Source: an uncultured Desulfovibrio sp. (lineage in GTDB: Bacteria > Desulfobacterota > Desulfovibrionia > Desulfovibrionales > Desulfovibrionaceae). Taken from it: 44,622 nt of DNA. Under the pieces are notes generated by a model that saw nothing but the letters and a program-made list of their open reading frames with translations, made no database searches and was not told the DNA's origin. The stretch spans positions 1-44,622 of the forward strand of contig CAKTDV010000023.1 of NCBI GenBank assembly GCA_934546745.1. Direction: 5' to 3'. Each line of letters begins with the position of its first letter. The first letter of the stretch is position 1. A program made the position numbers and the translations under genes. Shown here one piece after another: positions 1 to 6,171 of this stretch.

Positions 1-480
1 CCAGCCTTGAACAGCCTCAATTTTTGCGATGACTTTGTGCGCTGCTTCTCTGTCGAATCCCTTGTTGACTTCGACGACTTTGCCCGTTTCCTCATTCATC
101 CTGTTGACAGCGATATGCAGATGTTGGACTTTCGTGTCTTTGTGCAGGCCATAGACAGCTTGATGTCCTTCAAGTCCCATTCCCTCAAGAAAAATTTCTA
201 CACACTGGTCAATCTGATCATAGGTTGGATGCTCATCTTCATGCCAACTCATGATCCAATGCGTCACGGGCATTTTGCTGTGTTTTGATTGGAGCGCGGA
301 AGAAATCATCTCCAGTTTTTGTGAGTTGTGTTTTTCTGAGAGGAAATTTTTTGTGCCTGCATACTCGATTTTTTCTTCGGGATTAACCCGGTGCGGTTCT
401 TTGATGTAGTCCACAAGATCGTTAATCTGCTGCGCCCTTGATCTCGTCGTTTCTTTTTTCGGCGGCTTTTTGATGATCAT
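1..480 (-). CDS. mobA: MobA/TraI-like relaxase, N-terminal 160 residues (cut by window edge)
   Basis: DNA-nicking transesterase that would cut oriT and stay covalently bound to the transferred strand. The frame was read by hand from the complement. An ATG at 480-478 opens a product whose Tyr25 lies in a VDYIKEP context, matching the active-site tyrosine of RP4 TraI (in VKYIT). The metal-binding motif III follows, with His106, His113 and the HLH pair at 120/122 (QHLHIAVNR). Spacing and order match the MOBP (IncP/IncQ-2) relaxase family. The start lies 59 nt inside the upstream mobB-like gene, as in other tightly overlapped mob operons, and only a weak GGTGA is seen before it. The gene runs off the left edge, so any C-terminal domain is unknown. 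Base composition is lower in GC than the chromosome to the right. Confidence 0.85.
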   Translation of the reverse strand, partial: MIIKKPPKKETTRSRAQQINDLVDYIKEPHRVNPEEKIEYAGTKNFLSEKHNSQKLEMISSALQSKHSKMPVTHWIMSWHEDEHPTYDQIDQCVEIFLEGMGLEGHQAVYGLHKDTKVQHLHIAVNRMNEETGKVVEVNKGFDREAAHKVIAKIEAVQGW

Positions 481-802
481 AACTTTCACCGATGATCGCT
501 ATAAGTTTTTGTAATTCCTCCAAGGTTGCTTCTTGTTCCATGATAATTCCTTTTCCTGCTCCCACCTGCCGCAATGTCGTGAAATTGTGCTTGAGCAATC
601 CCCCAACTCTTCGTAGTTCATTCACCATCATCAGATCAACTCTCGCCATAATAGGGCCGTTGCCGAGAAGTTTTCTCCGCATGTATTCTGCAACAGGCAG
701 ACCGGCAACATCTGCTTGAAGAGCGATCTCTTGTTCATCAAGTTTTGAAAGTCTGACGGTACGGCGACGCTGAAATCGCGCTCTCTGATGGGATTCTTTC
801 AT
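422..802 (-). CDS. mobB: MobB/TraJ-like oriT-binding accessory protein
   Basis: A 126-residue basic protein expected to bind the oriT inverted repeat and help load the relaxase. After an Arg-rich start, residues about 14-45 (RTVRLSKLDEQEI...GLPVAEYMRR) look like a ribbon-helix-helix DNA-binding fold. VNELRRVGGLLKH resembles the conserved centre of RP4 TraJ, and the C-terminal third is helical and charged. It is transcribed away from the oriT candidate at 899-960 and overlaps the relaxase gene that follows, the traJ-traI order of IncP and mobB-mobA of IncQ-2 plasmids. The ATG follows an A-rich stretch with AAGGC as a weak ribosome site. Family assignment rests on residue pattern plus gene order. 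The MobC family of other plasmids is the main alternative name for the same role. Confidence 0.75.
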   Translation of the reverse strand: MKESHQRARFQRRRTVRLSKLDEQEIALQADVAGLPVAEYMRRKLLGNGPIMARVDLMMVNELRRVGGLLKHNFTTLRQVGAGKGIIMEQEATLEELQKLIAIIGESYDHQKAAEKRNDEIKGAAD

Positions 803-898
803 TTTTTGCCTTTTGCCTTTTGTTTTTCTGCCGCGCCAAGCGAAGCGCGAAGCGAGCAGTGGTTTGCGCCACGTGAAACGTGAAGCAAACGCGGGGTT

Positions 899-960
899 CT
901 AGGGGCTTTGCCCCTAGCAGGATGGAAGTTGGCGCCTTTGGCAGCCAACTCCCATCCTGC
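899..960. other. Candidate origin of transfer (oriT) with IncP-type nic motif
   Basis: Two adjacent palindromes lie between divergent mob genes. The first, at 899-917, is CTAGGGG-CTTTG-CCCCTAG. The second has arms at 918-933 and 944-959 with one mismatch in 16. Both outer ends of the second repeat carry CATCCTG followed by C, which matches the YATCCTG/Y consensus cut by IncP-type relaxases. On the plus strand the predicted nick falls between 959 and 960. Position and content fit a MOBP oriT: traJ/traI-like genes to the left, traK/L/M-like genes to the right. The rest of the gap (803-1145) holds short GCGAAGCG-type direct repeats near 836-857 and a possible promoter at 1088-1116. Confidence 0.7.
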
Positions 961-1087
961 CACTCCAACTTTTTCCCAAATTGCTGTCGTTGGTTACAAA
1001 AGAGTAGGTTGCTGTTGGATCTCTTCAGAAAAACTTTCGCCTATACGGGGAACACACTTTGAAAAAAAGTGCTTGCCTACAAAGAAC

Positions 1088-1116
1088 TTGCAGGACGTCT
1101 TCAAACGATATATAGC
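1088..1116 (+). promoter_or_regulatory. Possible sigma-70 promoter for mobC-mobD-mobE
   Basis: TTGCAG (1088-1093) is followed after 17 nt by TATAGC (1111-1116); an overlapping TATATA sits at 1109-1114. Transcription would begin about 22 nt before the mobC start. Match to consensus is moderate, so this is a suggestion. Confidence 0.35.
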
Positions 1117-1145
1117 TGACAAAAAAATAGCAAGAGGTGCAAGCC

Positions 1146-1547
1146 ATGCGGCGTACTGAACGCAAATACAGCGAAGAACAGATCGCAGCTTTGAAGAAAA
1201 GACTGGCTGCTCTTGAGGAAAAAGACAGCGGGAAAACGCGCGAAGAAGTTGTCAAGGATTTGGAAAAATCTTTCCGCGCCGCCATGAGAAAGGGCTATTC
1301 CCTGAAGGAAATTTCAGAGCTTTGTTTGCAGGAAGAAATCTTCATACCTGCCGGTGTTTTGAAAAAACATCTGTCACAATCTTCAGGAACGCCTACTCCT
1401 GCAAAAAGGAAAAAAAGAGGCGAACCCAAAGATCTTCCTTTGCAGGAAACGGAGGCGTCATCTGCTCCAACGCCAGAACAGGAAGAGAAAAAACCAAGAA
1501 CAACTTTCAACTTCGTGAAACCAGATCGACCTGATGACGAACTTTAG
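1146..1547 (+). CDS. mobC: MobC/TraK-like mobilization protein
   Basis: A 133-residue, strongly charged protein. An N-terminal segment with coiled-coil character (residues about 5-40) is followed by RAAMRKGYSLKEI...GVLKKHL, which resembles the GY-x-x-K-x-I core of RP4 TraK and IncQ-2 MobC, oriT-binding proteins of the relaxosome. The second half is Pro/Lys/Glu-rich and looks disordered. The ATG at 1146 was preferred over an upstream GTG (1137) because AGAGG lies 8 nt before it. It is the first gene of a rightward trio diverging from mobB-mobA across the oriT candidate, and mobD starts 8 nt after its stop. The name rests on gene order and a short motif, so homology is probable rather than shown. 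Confidence 0.6.
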   Translation: MRRTERKYSEEQIAALKKRLAALEEKDSGKTREEVVKDLEKSFRAAMRKGYSLKEISELCLQEEIFIPAGVLKKHLSQSSGTPTPAKRKKRGEPKDLPLQETEASSAPTPEQEEKKPRTTFNFVKPDRPDDEL

Positions 1548-1555
1548 GAGAAAAA

Positions 1556-2266
1556 ATGAATCCACCTATCCTTTATGTCGGCGGCAGCAAGGGCGGCGTT
1601 GGAAAAAGCTATATGTCCTTTGCACTACTCGACTACCTTACAGAAAGAAACAAAAAAATCCTTCTCCTTGAAACAGACACATCAAATCCAGATGTCTTCA
1701 AAGCCCATGCCAAAGAAGGATCTGAGGCACCACTTGAATGCAGACAACTTGATCTGGATATGGCTGACGGATGGATCGAACTCATCAATTTGGCCGACGA
1801 GTTTTCAGATCATGTGATGGTGATCAACTCGGCGGCTCGCAGCAACAGCGGCATCGAAAAATACGGCACGACACTCAAGGAAACATTGCCGGAATTGGAC
1901 AGAAAATTGTACACGTTTTGGATGATCAACCGGCAACGCGATTCCCTTGAACTTTTGCGGGATTTCCGCGCATCTTTTGGTGATGCTGGCCCTGTCAACG
2001 TTTTCAGAAACCTCTATTTTGGTGCCTCTGAAAATTTTGAGCGCTACAACAACTCGAAGATCAGGAAACAGATTGAAGAAACGGGAGGTGGCTCTTTCGA
2101 TTTTCCGGATCTTGCCGACAGAGTGTCCGATATGATCTACTCTGAGAGGCGTTCGATTACACAAGCTTTGCAAGAATTGCCCATCGGAGATCGGGCTGAG
2201 CTGAAACGCTGGCGCGCAAAATATTTTGCGATCTTTGATACCCTTTTGGAGGAAAATGATGCCTGA
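1556..2266 (+). CDS. mobD: MobD/TraL-like ParA-family ATPase
   Basis: A 236-residue MinD/ParA-type P-loop ATPase. The deviant Walker A motif SKGGVGKS lies at residues about 11-18, followed by LLLETDTSNPD (A-prime-like region) and MVINSAA (Walker B region). In IncP (TraL) and IncQ-2 (MobD) plasmids an ATPase of this kind sits between traK/mobC and traM/mobE and raises mobilization frequency; StbB of R388 is a related idea. AGGAG lies 5-9 nt before the ATG. The stop overlaps the start of the next gene, indicating translational coupling. A stand-alone partition ATPase is less likely because no ParB-like gene or rep gene is visible. Confidence 0.7.
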   Translation: MNPPILYVGGSKGGVGKSYMSFALLDYLTERNKKILLLETDTSNPDVFKAHAKEGSEAPLECRQLDLDMADGWIELINLADEFSDHVMVINSAARSNSGIEKYGTTLKETLPELDRKLYTFWMINRQRDSLELLRDFRASFGDAGPVNVFRNLYFGASENFERYNNSKIRKQIEETGGGSFDFPDLADRVSDMIYSERRSITQALQELPIGDRAELKRWRAKYFAIFDTLLEENDA

Positions 2267-2855
2267 AATTCTTTCTCTTCCGGATCGTTGCAAGCGTGTC
2301 TGGGGCAGGGAGGCAACGAAGGAAGAAATCCTCCTCCTGCAAAAAATACGTGACGGCCTGAAACTGCGTGAGGATGATACCCTCTGGGACATCCTGATCG
2401 CGTTGCAGATGCAAAAATTCTACTACGATGAGCTGCCGGGAAAAATCAGCGACACAGTTTCAGAGATTCTGAAAAAACTCGAAAAATCAGCCGAGATAGA
2501 AGTCAAAAAAGCTCAAGGAACACTTGCAGAATGTGTTGTTGAACAGGCACAAAAACTGGCGGGAACGCGCTCTCTGACGACCCTTCTTTTCAGTGTCGCG
2601 ACGGTGCTTTTTTGTGCGATTCTTGCCTGCTCCATCAGCATGTGGGCCGGGTATGCCATCGGCCTTGGAAAACCGGTCTCACCGGACTTGCTCCTTCGTG
2701 TTCCAGCCGGTCTTGTTCTGGCGGCTGTTTCCCTCGGCAGTGGTATTTTTTTACTTCTTCAAGTTGCACATGAATTTGCGGCATCAAGAGCGAAAACGTT
2801 CAAAAAAAAGTTGCGCTCGGATTGGGAGCGGTACTTGTTGGCGCACTCATTTTGA
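2259..2855 (+). CDS. mobE: MobE/TraM-like membrane protein of the mob operon
   Basis: A 198-residue protein in the slot of TraM/MobE. The N-terminal half (1-105) is soluble and helical with probable coiled coil around SEILKKLEKSAEIEVKKAQ. Two hydrophobic helices follow, at about residues 109-133 and 148-170, then a basic tail. The likely topology is a cytosolic N-terminal domain anchored by a helical hairpin, suiting a protein that links the ParA-like ATPase or relaxosome to the membrane. Tandem ATG codons occur at 2256 and 2259; the second has the better spacing from GGAGG at 2248-2252. It overlaps the mobD stop by 8 nt. No enzymatic motif is visible and the functional name comes from position only. 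Confidence 0.55.
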   Translation: MPEILSLPDRCKRVWGREATKEEILLLQKIRDGLKLREDDTLWDILIALQMQKFYYDELPGKISDTVSEILKKLEKSAEIEVKKAQGTLAECVVEQAQKLAGTRSLTTLLFSVATVLFCAILACSISMWAGYAIGLGKPVSPDLLLRVPAGLVLAAVSLGSGIFLLLQVAHEFAASRAKTFKKKLRSDWERYLLAHSF

Positions 2856-2866
2856 GCAGGACATTC

Positions 2867-2905
2867 TAACGCAAACACCCCGGTACTGCCGGGGTGTTTG
2901 CGTTA
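2867..2905. terminator. Perfect 17-bp inverted repeat between convergent mobE and integrase
   Basis: TAACGCAAACACCCCGG (2867-2883) is mirrored exactly at 2889-2905 around a 5-nt loop. The right arm contains the integrase stop codon. There is no clear U-tract on either side, so it may be a bidirectional transcription barrier or mRNA-end stabiliser rather than a classical intrinsic terminator. Confidence 0.6.
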
Positions 2906-3940
2906 CATCTCTGTGAGAACATCAAGCGCTTTCCGCTGGGTGTCTGGCGAAAGTTTCGCGTACCGTTGCGTCATAGAAGCGGTTCTATGACCAGCCAGTT
3001 GACTGATCGTATACAGCGGAACGCCGTGCATGGCGAGCCAGGAACAAAATGTGTGACGCAGCGTATGGAAGATGACTTTCTGACGTGAGTCCGTCACACC
3101 CTCGTTGAAACCTATCGCGTTGACAACTGTATTGAAATTGTAGCGTATCATTAGTTTGGAAAAGCACACCTTTGAAGTCTTCAGGAAGCTGAAAAGCGGA
3201 ATGAGCGTGTCATGTAGCAGGACAGTCCTTTGCCCCGTTTTGCCGTCGATGGTGAGTTTTTTTGCCGCAATATCTATAGCTTGCGGCTTAATATTGCAGA
3301 TTTCCGAAAAACGCATCCCGGTATACAATGCGATCTTGACAGCGTGGTATGTAGCACAGTTTGTCATGTTAAGGCCGTCGAGCAATCGAGATGCTTCTTC
3401 TGGCGTCAAGAACCGTTCGCGCCTTCTGTCAAATTCATTTTTTTTGTACATGACATGTGCTGTGATGTTTTCATATTTCTCTGTCAGTTCCCACTCATGG
3501 GCTTTTTTGAGGAGTACGTTAAGGAGCCCAAGAATTCTGTTCAAATAGGCTTTTGAAATGGGTTGACCATCTTTTTTTCTGGCTGCCAGAAGAGAGGTTT
3601 TAAGGCGTTCCGCGTCCAGTTTTTTCAGTGTGCCGATCTGACGATCGGCGAAAAGTGGCGCGATATACCGTTTATAGCTAATTATCTGAAGTGTTGGATT
3701 TTTTATGTGCGGCAGGTGGACGGCTTGATATTTTTCCCATATCTGCTGTATCGTTGCGCTGGGGAGTAGCGCTGGCTCAATGGGTTTTCCTTTTCTGGTT
3801 GTGATGGGTTTCGGTGCTGCACTGGGGGGTGGGACAAAGAGGTTCTGGTTGCGATGCTCCCGTATGCGTACCGCGCGCAACTCCACGGCGTCAAAGATGC
3901 GGTAGCCTTCGGAGAGCCAGCCGACTTTTTCCCATATCAT
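2903..3940 (-). CDS. Tyrosine recombinase (integrase), probably N-terminally truncated
   Basis: Site-specific recombinase expected to integrate and excise the element. The C-terminal catalytic domain is complete: Arg in YTGMRFSEI, HTLRHTF, His in LAGHRTASMT and the nucleophile in TQRYAKLSP. A SAM-like core-binding domain precedes it (about residues 60-165). The open frame begins at ATG 3940, but in the same frame upstream the codons read PDR-stop-FDISYTINGQ, directly continuous with the protein, the stop being TGA at 3973-3971. Family members I recall have an extra arm-binding segment here, so the normal start was probably upstream and has been lost. A product starting at 3940 would keep all catalytic residues but lack part of the arm-DNA binding region. 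Base composition matches the mob genes, not the phage genes to the right. Confidence 0.8.
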   Translation of the reverse strand: MIWEKVGWLSEGYRIFDAVELRAVRIREHRNQNLFVPPPSAAPKPITTRKGKPIEPALLPSATIQQIWEKYQAVHLPHIKNPTLQIISYKRYIAPLFADRQIGTLKKLDAERLKTSLLAARKKDGQPISKAYLNRILGLLNVLLKKAHEWELTEKYENITAHVMYKKNEFDRRRERFLTPEEASRLLDGLNMTNCATYHAVKIALYTGMRFSEICNIKPQAIDIAAKKLTIDGKTGQRTVLLHDTLIPLFSFLKTSKVCFSKLMIRYNFNTVVNAIGFNEGVTDSRQKVIFHTLRHTFCSWLAMHGVPLYTISQLAGHRTASMTQRYAKLSPDTQRKALDVLTEM

Positions 3941-3970
3941 CTGCCCGTTGATGGTGTAGGATATATCGAA

Positions 3971-4010
3971 TCACCTATCTGGCTTGCCGTTAGGCAAGAT
4001 ACGATTTTTC
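3971..4010. other. Junction between mobilizable element and phage remnant
   Basis: Three signals meet here. Base composition changes from AT-leaning to very GC-rich. The integrase frame is interrupted by TGA at 3971-3973. The terminase frame ends at 3990-3992 well before its family's usual end. A small perfect inverted repeat, CTTGCC-GTTA-GGCAAG, spans 3983-3998. It may be a recombination scar or part of an att site; no second copy was found in the window. Confidence 0.5.
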
Positions 4011-4634
4011 CCAGTCCTTGGTGCCGAAGACCACGCCGGGGCGCAGCGTGCGCAGCCATTCGTAGGCCTGCATGGTGCGGCTGTCCTCGTCGCGCGCGTG
4101 CTGCGTGCCGCCCGTATCGATGGCGGCCCTCCAGATGCGCAGGGGCGCGCCGTCCGCGCCCCGCCATGCCGCCCGGAAGGCCAGGTGCTCCAGATCCGTG
4201 AAGCTTTTGACCATGCCGTAGTCCACGACGTGCAGCCGCCGCGGCTCCACCCAGTGCGCCGCCACGCTGTAGACGAAATAGTCCATCTGCATGTCGATGG
4301 AGAGGGTGAGGGCCACGCCGGGCCAGTCCGGCAGGGCGTTGGCGGGCAGATCGGGCACGACGCGCTTTTTGAGGGCGTCGTGGTCCGTCTCCAGCTGGAT
4401 GAACCTGTAGGGCTGGGCACAGACGTTGTTGTCCCAGAGCTGGAGGGCGCGGGGGTTGCCCTGCGATTCCCACCAGCGGGCCAGGATGTCGGACAGGCTG
4501 ACCAGCGGGCTTTCCCACTGGCGGATGTGGAAGGCCAGCACGGTGGCGTCCTCCATGGCGCCGCTCTGGCTGACCATGCGGCCCGCGCGCAGGGCCATGC
4601 GCCGCAGGGGATCGGACCAGAGGTTGCCGCAGCG
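3990..4634 (-). pseudogene. Phage terminase large subunit (GpA type), internal fragment
   Basis: The frame opens abruptly after a TGA at 4637-4635 with CGNLWSDPLRRMALRAGRMV. This resembles the zinc-ribbon and following segment in the middle of lambda-GpA-like terminases. It continues through ILARWWESQGNPRALQLWDNN and into the start of the nuclease domain (LSIDMQMDYFVYSV, then AAIDTGG), and stops at GTKDWEKSYLA. The packaging ATPase domain and the end of the nuclease domain are both missing, so about 215 codons remain of a roughly 600-codon gene. Just upstream, an ATG overlapping the primase stop (TGATG at 4673-4669) opens METLRRLRALGLTL in another frame, probably the start of a different, coupled gene now fused by deletion near 4635. 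The fragment cannot package DNA. Confidence 0.7.
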
Positions 4635-4670
4635 TCAGCCCCAGGGCGCGCAACCGTCGCAGCGTCTCCA

Positions 4671-5858
4671 TCAGAACACCTCCCCTGCGCCGTCCGCCTC
4701 TTCCCGCGCCGCGCGCAGGGCCCGGCGCTCCGCCGCCGCCCGCACGTGCGCCGGAAGCCCGGCAAGCGCCCATTCCCGCAGGGACAGCGGCGCGCCCGCC
4801 GCCTCCAGCGCCGCCAGATCGCCCGCGTCCTTGCCCGCCTCGCACGGCACAAGCCAGCGCACGGCCTGGGGGTAGGTTCCGTCCCAGGCGAAGCGGGAGG
4901 GATCCGCCGAAAAGCGCCACGAGGCCGCCCGGCCCGCCGCGTCGTTGTCCAGCGCCACCACGACGCAGTCCGAGGCCGCCAGCAGGGCGTGGGCCCGCGC
5001 GTCCGGCGGCATGGCGGCGCTGCCCGTGGCCATGACGCCTATCCCGTAGGGCGCGAGGCGCTCCCAGAGGGCCATGCCGTCCCGCTCCGTCTCCACCACG
5101 AACCAGACCTTCCACGAGGCCGCCCCGAACACGGCGTAGCCCGCGGGATCGCCGCCCACCACGGCCCGGTAGCGCGGCTCCCCCTCGCGGGGGTGTTCCG
5201 CCCGTATCTTCACCCGCTGCAGCTGGCGCGCCCGGAACGCCGGAAACACGTAGCCTTCCGGCAGGGCGATGCAGCGTTCGCGGCCGTTTTTGTTCTCCGC
5301 GTAGGGCAGGCCCCAGCGCGTGAAGGGCACGAAGCGATCCCGATCGTTGTAGCCCACGGCACAGGCGCGCGCCGTGGCCTCGCTGAGGCCCCAGCGCCGC
5401 AGCCTCTCCAGACGCTCCGGGGTCAGCGCCTGGGCGCACTGGCGCAGCCATTCCCCGCAGCCCTCGGCCCAAGTGGCCGTGGGGGGCGCGGCGTCCCGCC
5501 CGGAAAAGGCCGGCAGGGGGGGACGCTCCCGTTTCGCGCCGCCCCTGCCGGACGCCGCCGGGCGCGCCGCCTGGGGCGCGTATGCGGCGAGGAAGGCCGC
5601 GAGGCCCTCCCGCGAGCCTTCCGCATAGCCGCCAACGGCGCAGAAGATGTCCGCCAGATCGCCGAAATGGTTGCAGCTGTAGCAGACGGCGCGGTCCCTC
5701 TCCGGATCGTACCAGCAGGCGCCGGGCGTCCGCTCGTCGTGCCAAGGGCAGGCGATGCAGAGCCGCCGGCCGGCGCTCCGGTTGTCGTGCACCGTCACCA
5801 GCTCCCGGACTATCCGTTCGCAGGCCGCCGGGCCCAGCGTTTCAAGCGCAATGGCCAT
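4671..5858 (-). CDS. Phage-type DNA primase with CHC2 zinc finger and Toprim domain
   Basis: A 395-residue primase-like protein. An N-terminal zinc finger (CIACPWHDE...CYSCNHFGDL, about residues 35-70) has the DnaG CHC2 pattern. A Toprim domain lies around residues 230-310, with the glutamate in VVETERDGMALW, the DxD in ALDNDAAG and a downstream KDAGD. No DnaB-interacting domain is apparent, fitting phage or plasmid primases. The start MAIALETL at 5858 was chosen because AGGAGGGAGG lies just upstream; a longer frame to 5924 has no comparable ribosome site. It is transcribed with the D5-like gene upstream, across the repeat cluster at 5904-6159. GC content is very high, unlike the mob genes. 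It would make primers on element DNA. Confidence 0.8.
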   Translation of the reverse strand: MAIALETLGPAACERIVRELVTVHDNRSAGRRLCIACPWHDERTPGACWYDPERDRAVCYSCNHFGDLADIFCAVGGYAEGSREGLAAFLAAYAPQAARPAASGRGGAKRERPPLPAFSGRDAAPPTATWAEGCGEWLRQCAQALTPERLERLRRWGLSEATARACAVGYNDRDRFVPFTRWGLPYAENKNGRERCIALPEGYVFPAFRARQLQRVKIRAEHPREGEPRYRAVVGGDPAGYAVFGAASWKVWFVVETERDGMALWERLAPYGIGVMATGSAAMPPDARAHALLAASDCVVVALDNDAAGRAASWRFSADPSRFAWDGTYPQAVRWLVPCEAGKDAGDLAALEAAGAPLSLREWALAGLPAHVRAAAERRALRAAREEADGAGEVF

Positions 5859-5903
5859 GTTTTTTCCTCCCTCCTTGGGATGTCTTGGTTTCAAAAATGC
5901 CGG

Positions 5904-6159
5904 ATTAGGGTTCTTTTCCAACAATACCGCAGTGTTATATGAAAAACTGGGAAATTAGGGTTTTTCGTCTTCCACCTCTCTTTACAAAGGGCTTTTTCCT
6001 TCTCTCTTCCTTCCCTTTTTTCCTTTTTTTTCTTCACATCACTTTTTTAAGGAAAAAAAGTATAAGAAAGACTAAAAGAGAAACCATATCGCGCCCTTAG
6101 GGTAAAAACATCCCTTGAGGAAACCCTAGGGACCCCAAGCCGCGCGGGCGGAACCCTAG
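5904..6159. other. Iteron-like TAGGGT cluster, candidate replication origin
   Basis: The 313-bp gap between the two replication genes holds five copies of a TAGGGT(T) motif: ATTAGGGTT at 5904-5912 and 5954-5962, CTTAGGGTA at 6096-6104, and inverted copies AACCCTAG at 6122-6129 and 6152-6159. Between the second and third copies, 5967-6085 is almost pure pyrimidine and then purine on the plus strand (long T/C runs, then AAGGAAAAAAAG). This low-melting, strand-biased tract stands out in very GC-rich surroundings. Repeated sites flanking an AT-rich tract between primase and helicase genes is the usual form of a phage or satellite origin. No gene is supported in this gap. Confidence 0.55.
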
Positions 6160-6171
6160 TTTGGCGGCGGG

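Noticed and set aside
3971..3973. TGA in the integrase frame as a selenocysteine codon (selA is in the window)
   Set aside because: Selenocysteine in a tyrosine recombinase arm domain has no precedent I know, and the downstream stretch was not shown to form a SECIS element. A nonsense mutation or fusion scar is simpler.
4010..4025. TTGGTGC near 4016 as an att copy of the tRNA-Arg 3' end
   Set aside because: Only seven bases agree with the tRNA end and the match sits inside the terminase frame. Too short to call.
3937..5745. Long 602-codon open frame on the minus strand, and similar long frames elsewhere (for example 10700-13423 plus, 3984-5942 plus)
   Set aside because: These lie over clear genes in another frame, have low-complexity Arg/Gly/Ala/Pro composition and no motif. 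High GC lowers stop frequency.
5904..6159. TTAGGG motifs as telomere-like ends of a linear element
   Set aside because: The copies are spaced by 26-134 bp, in both orientations, and inside a gene cluster. Iterons fit better.
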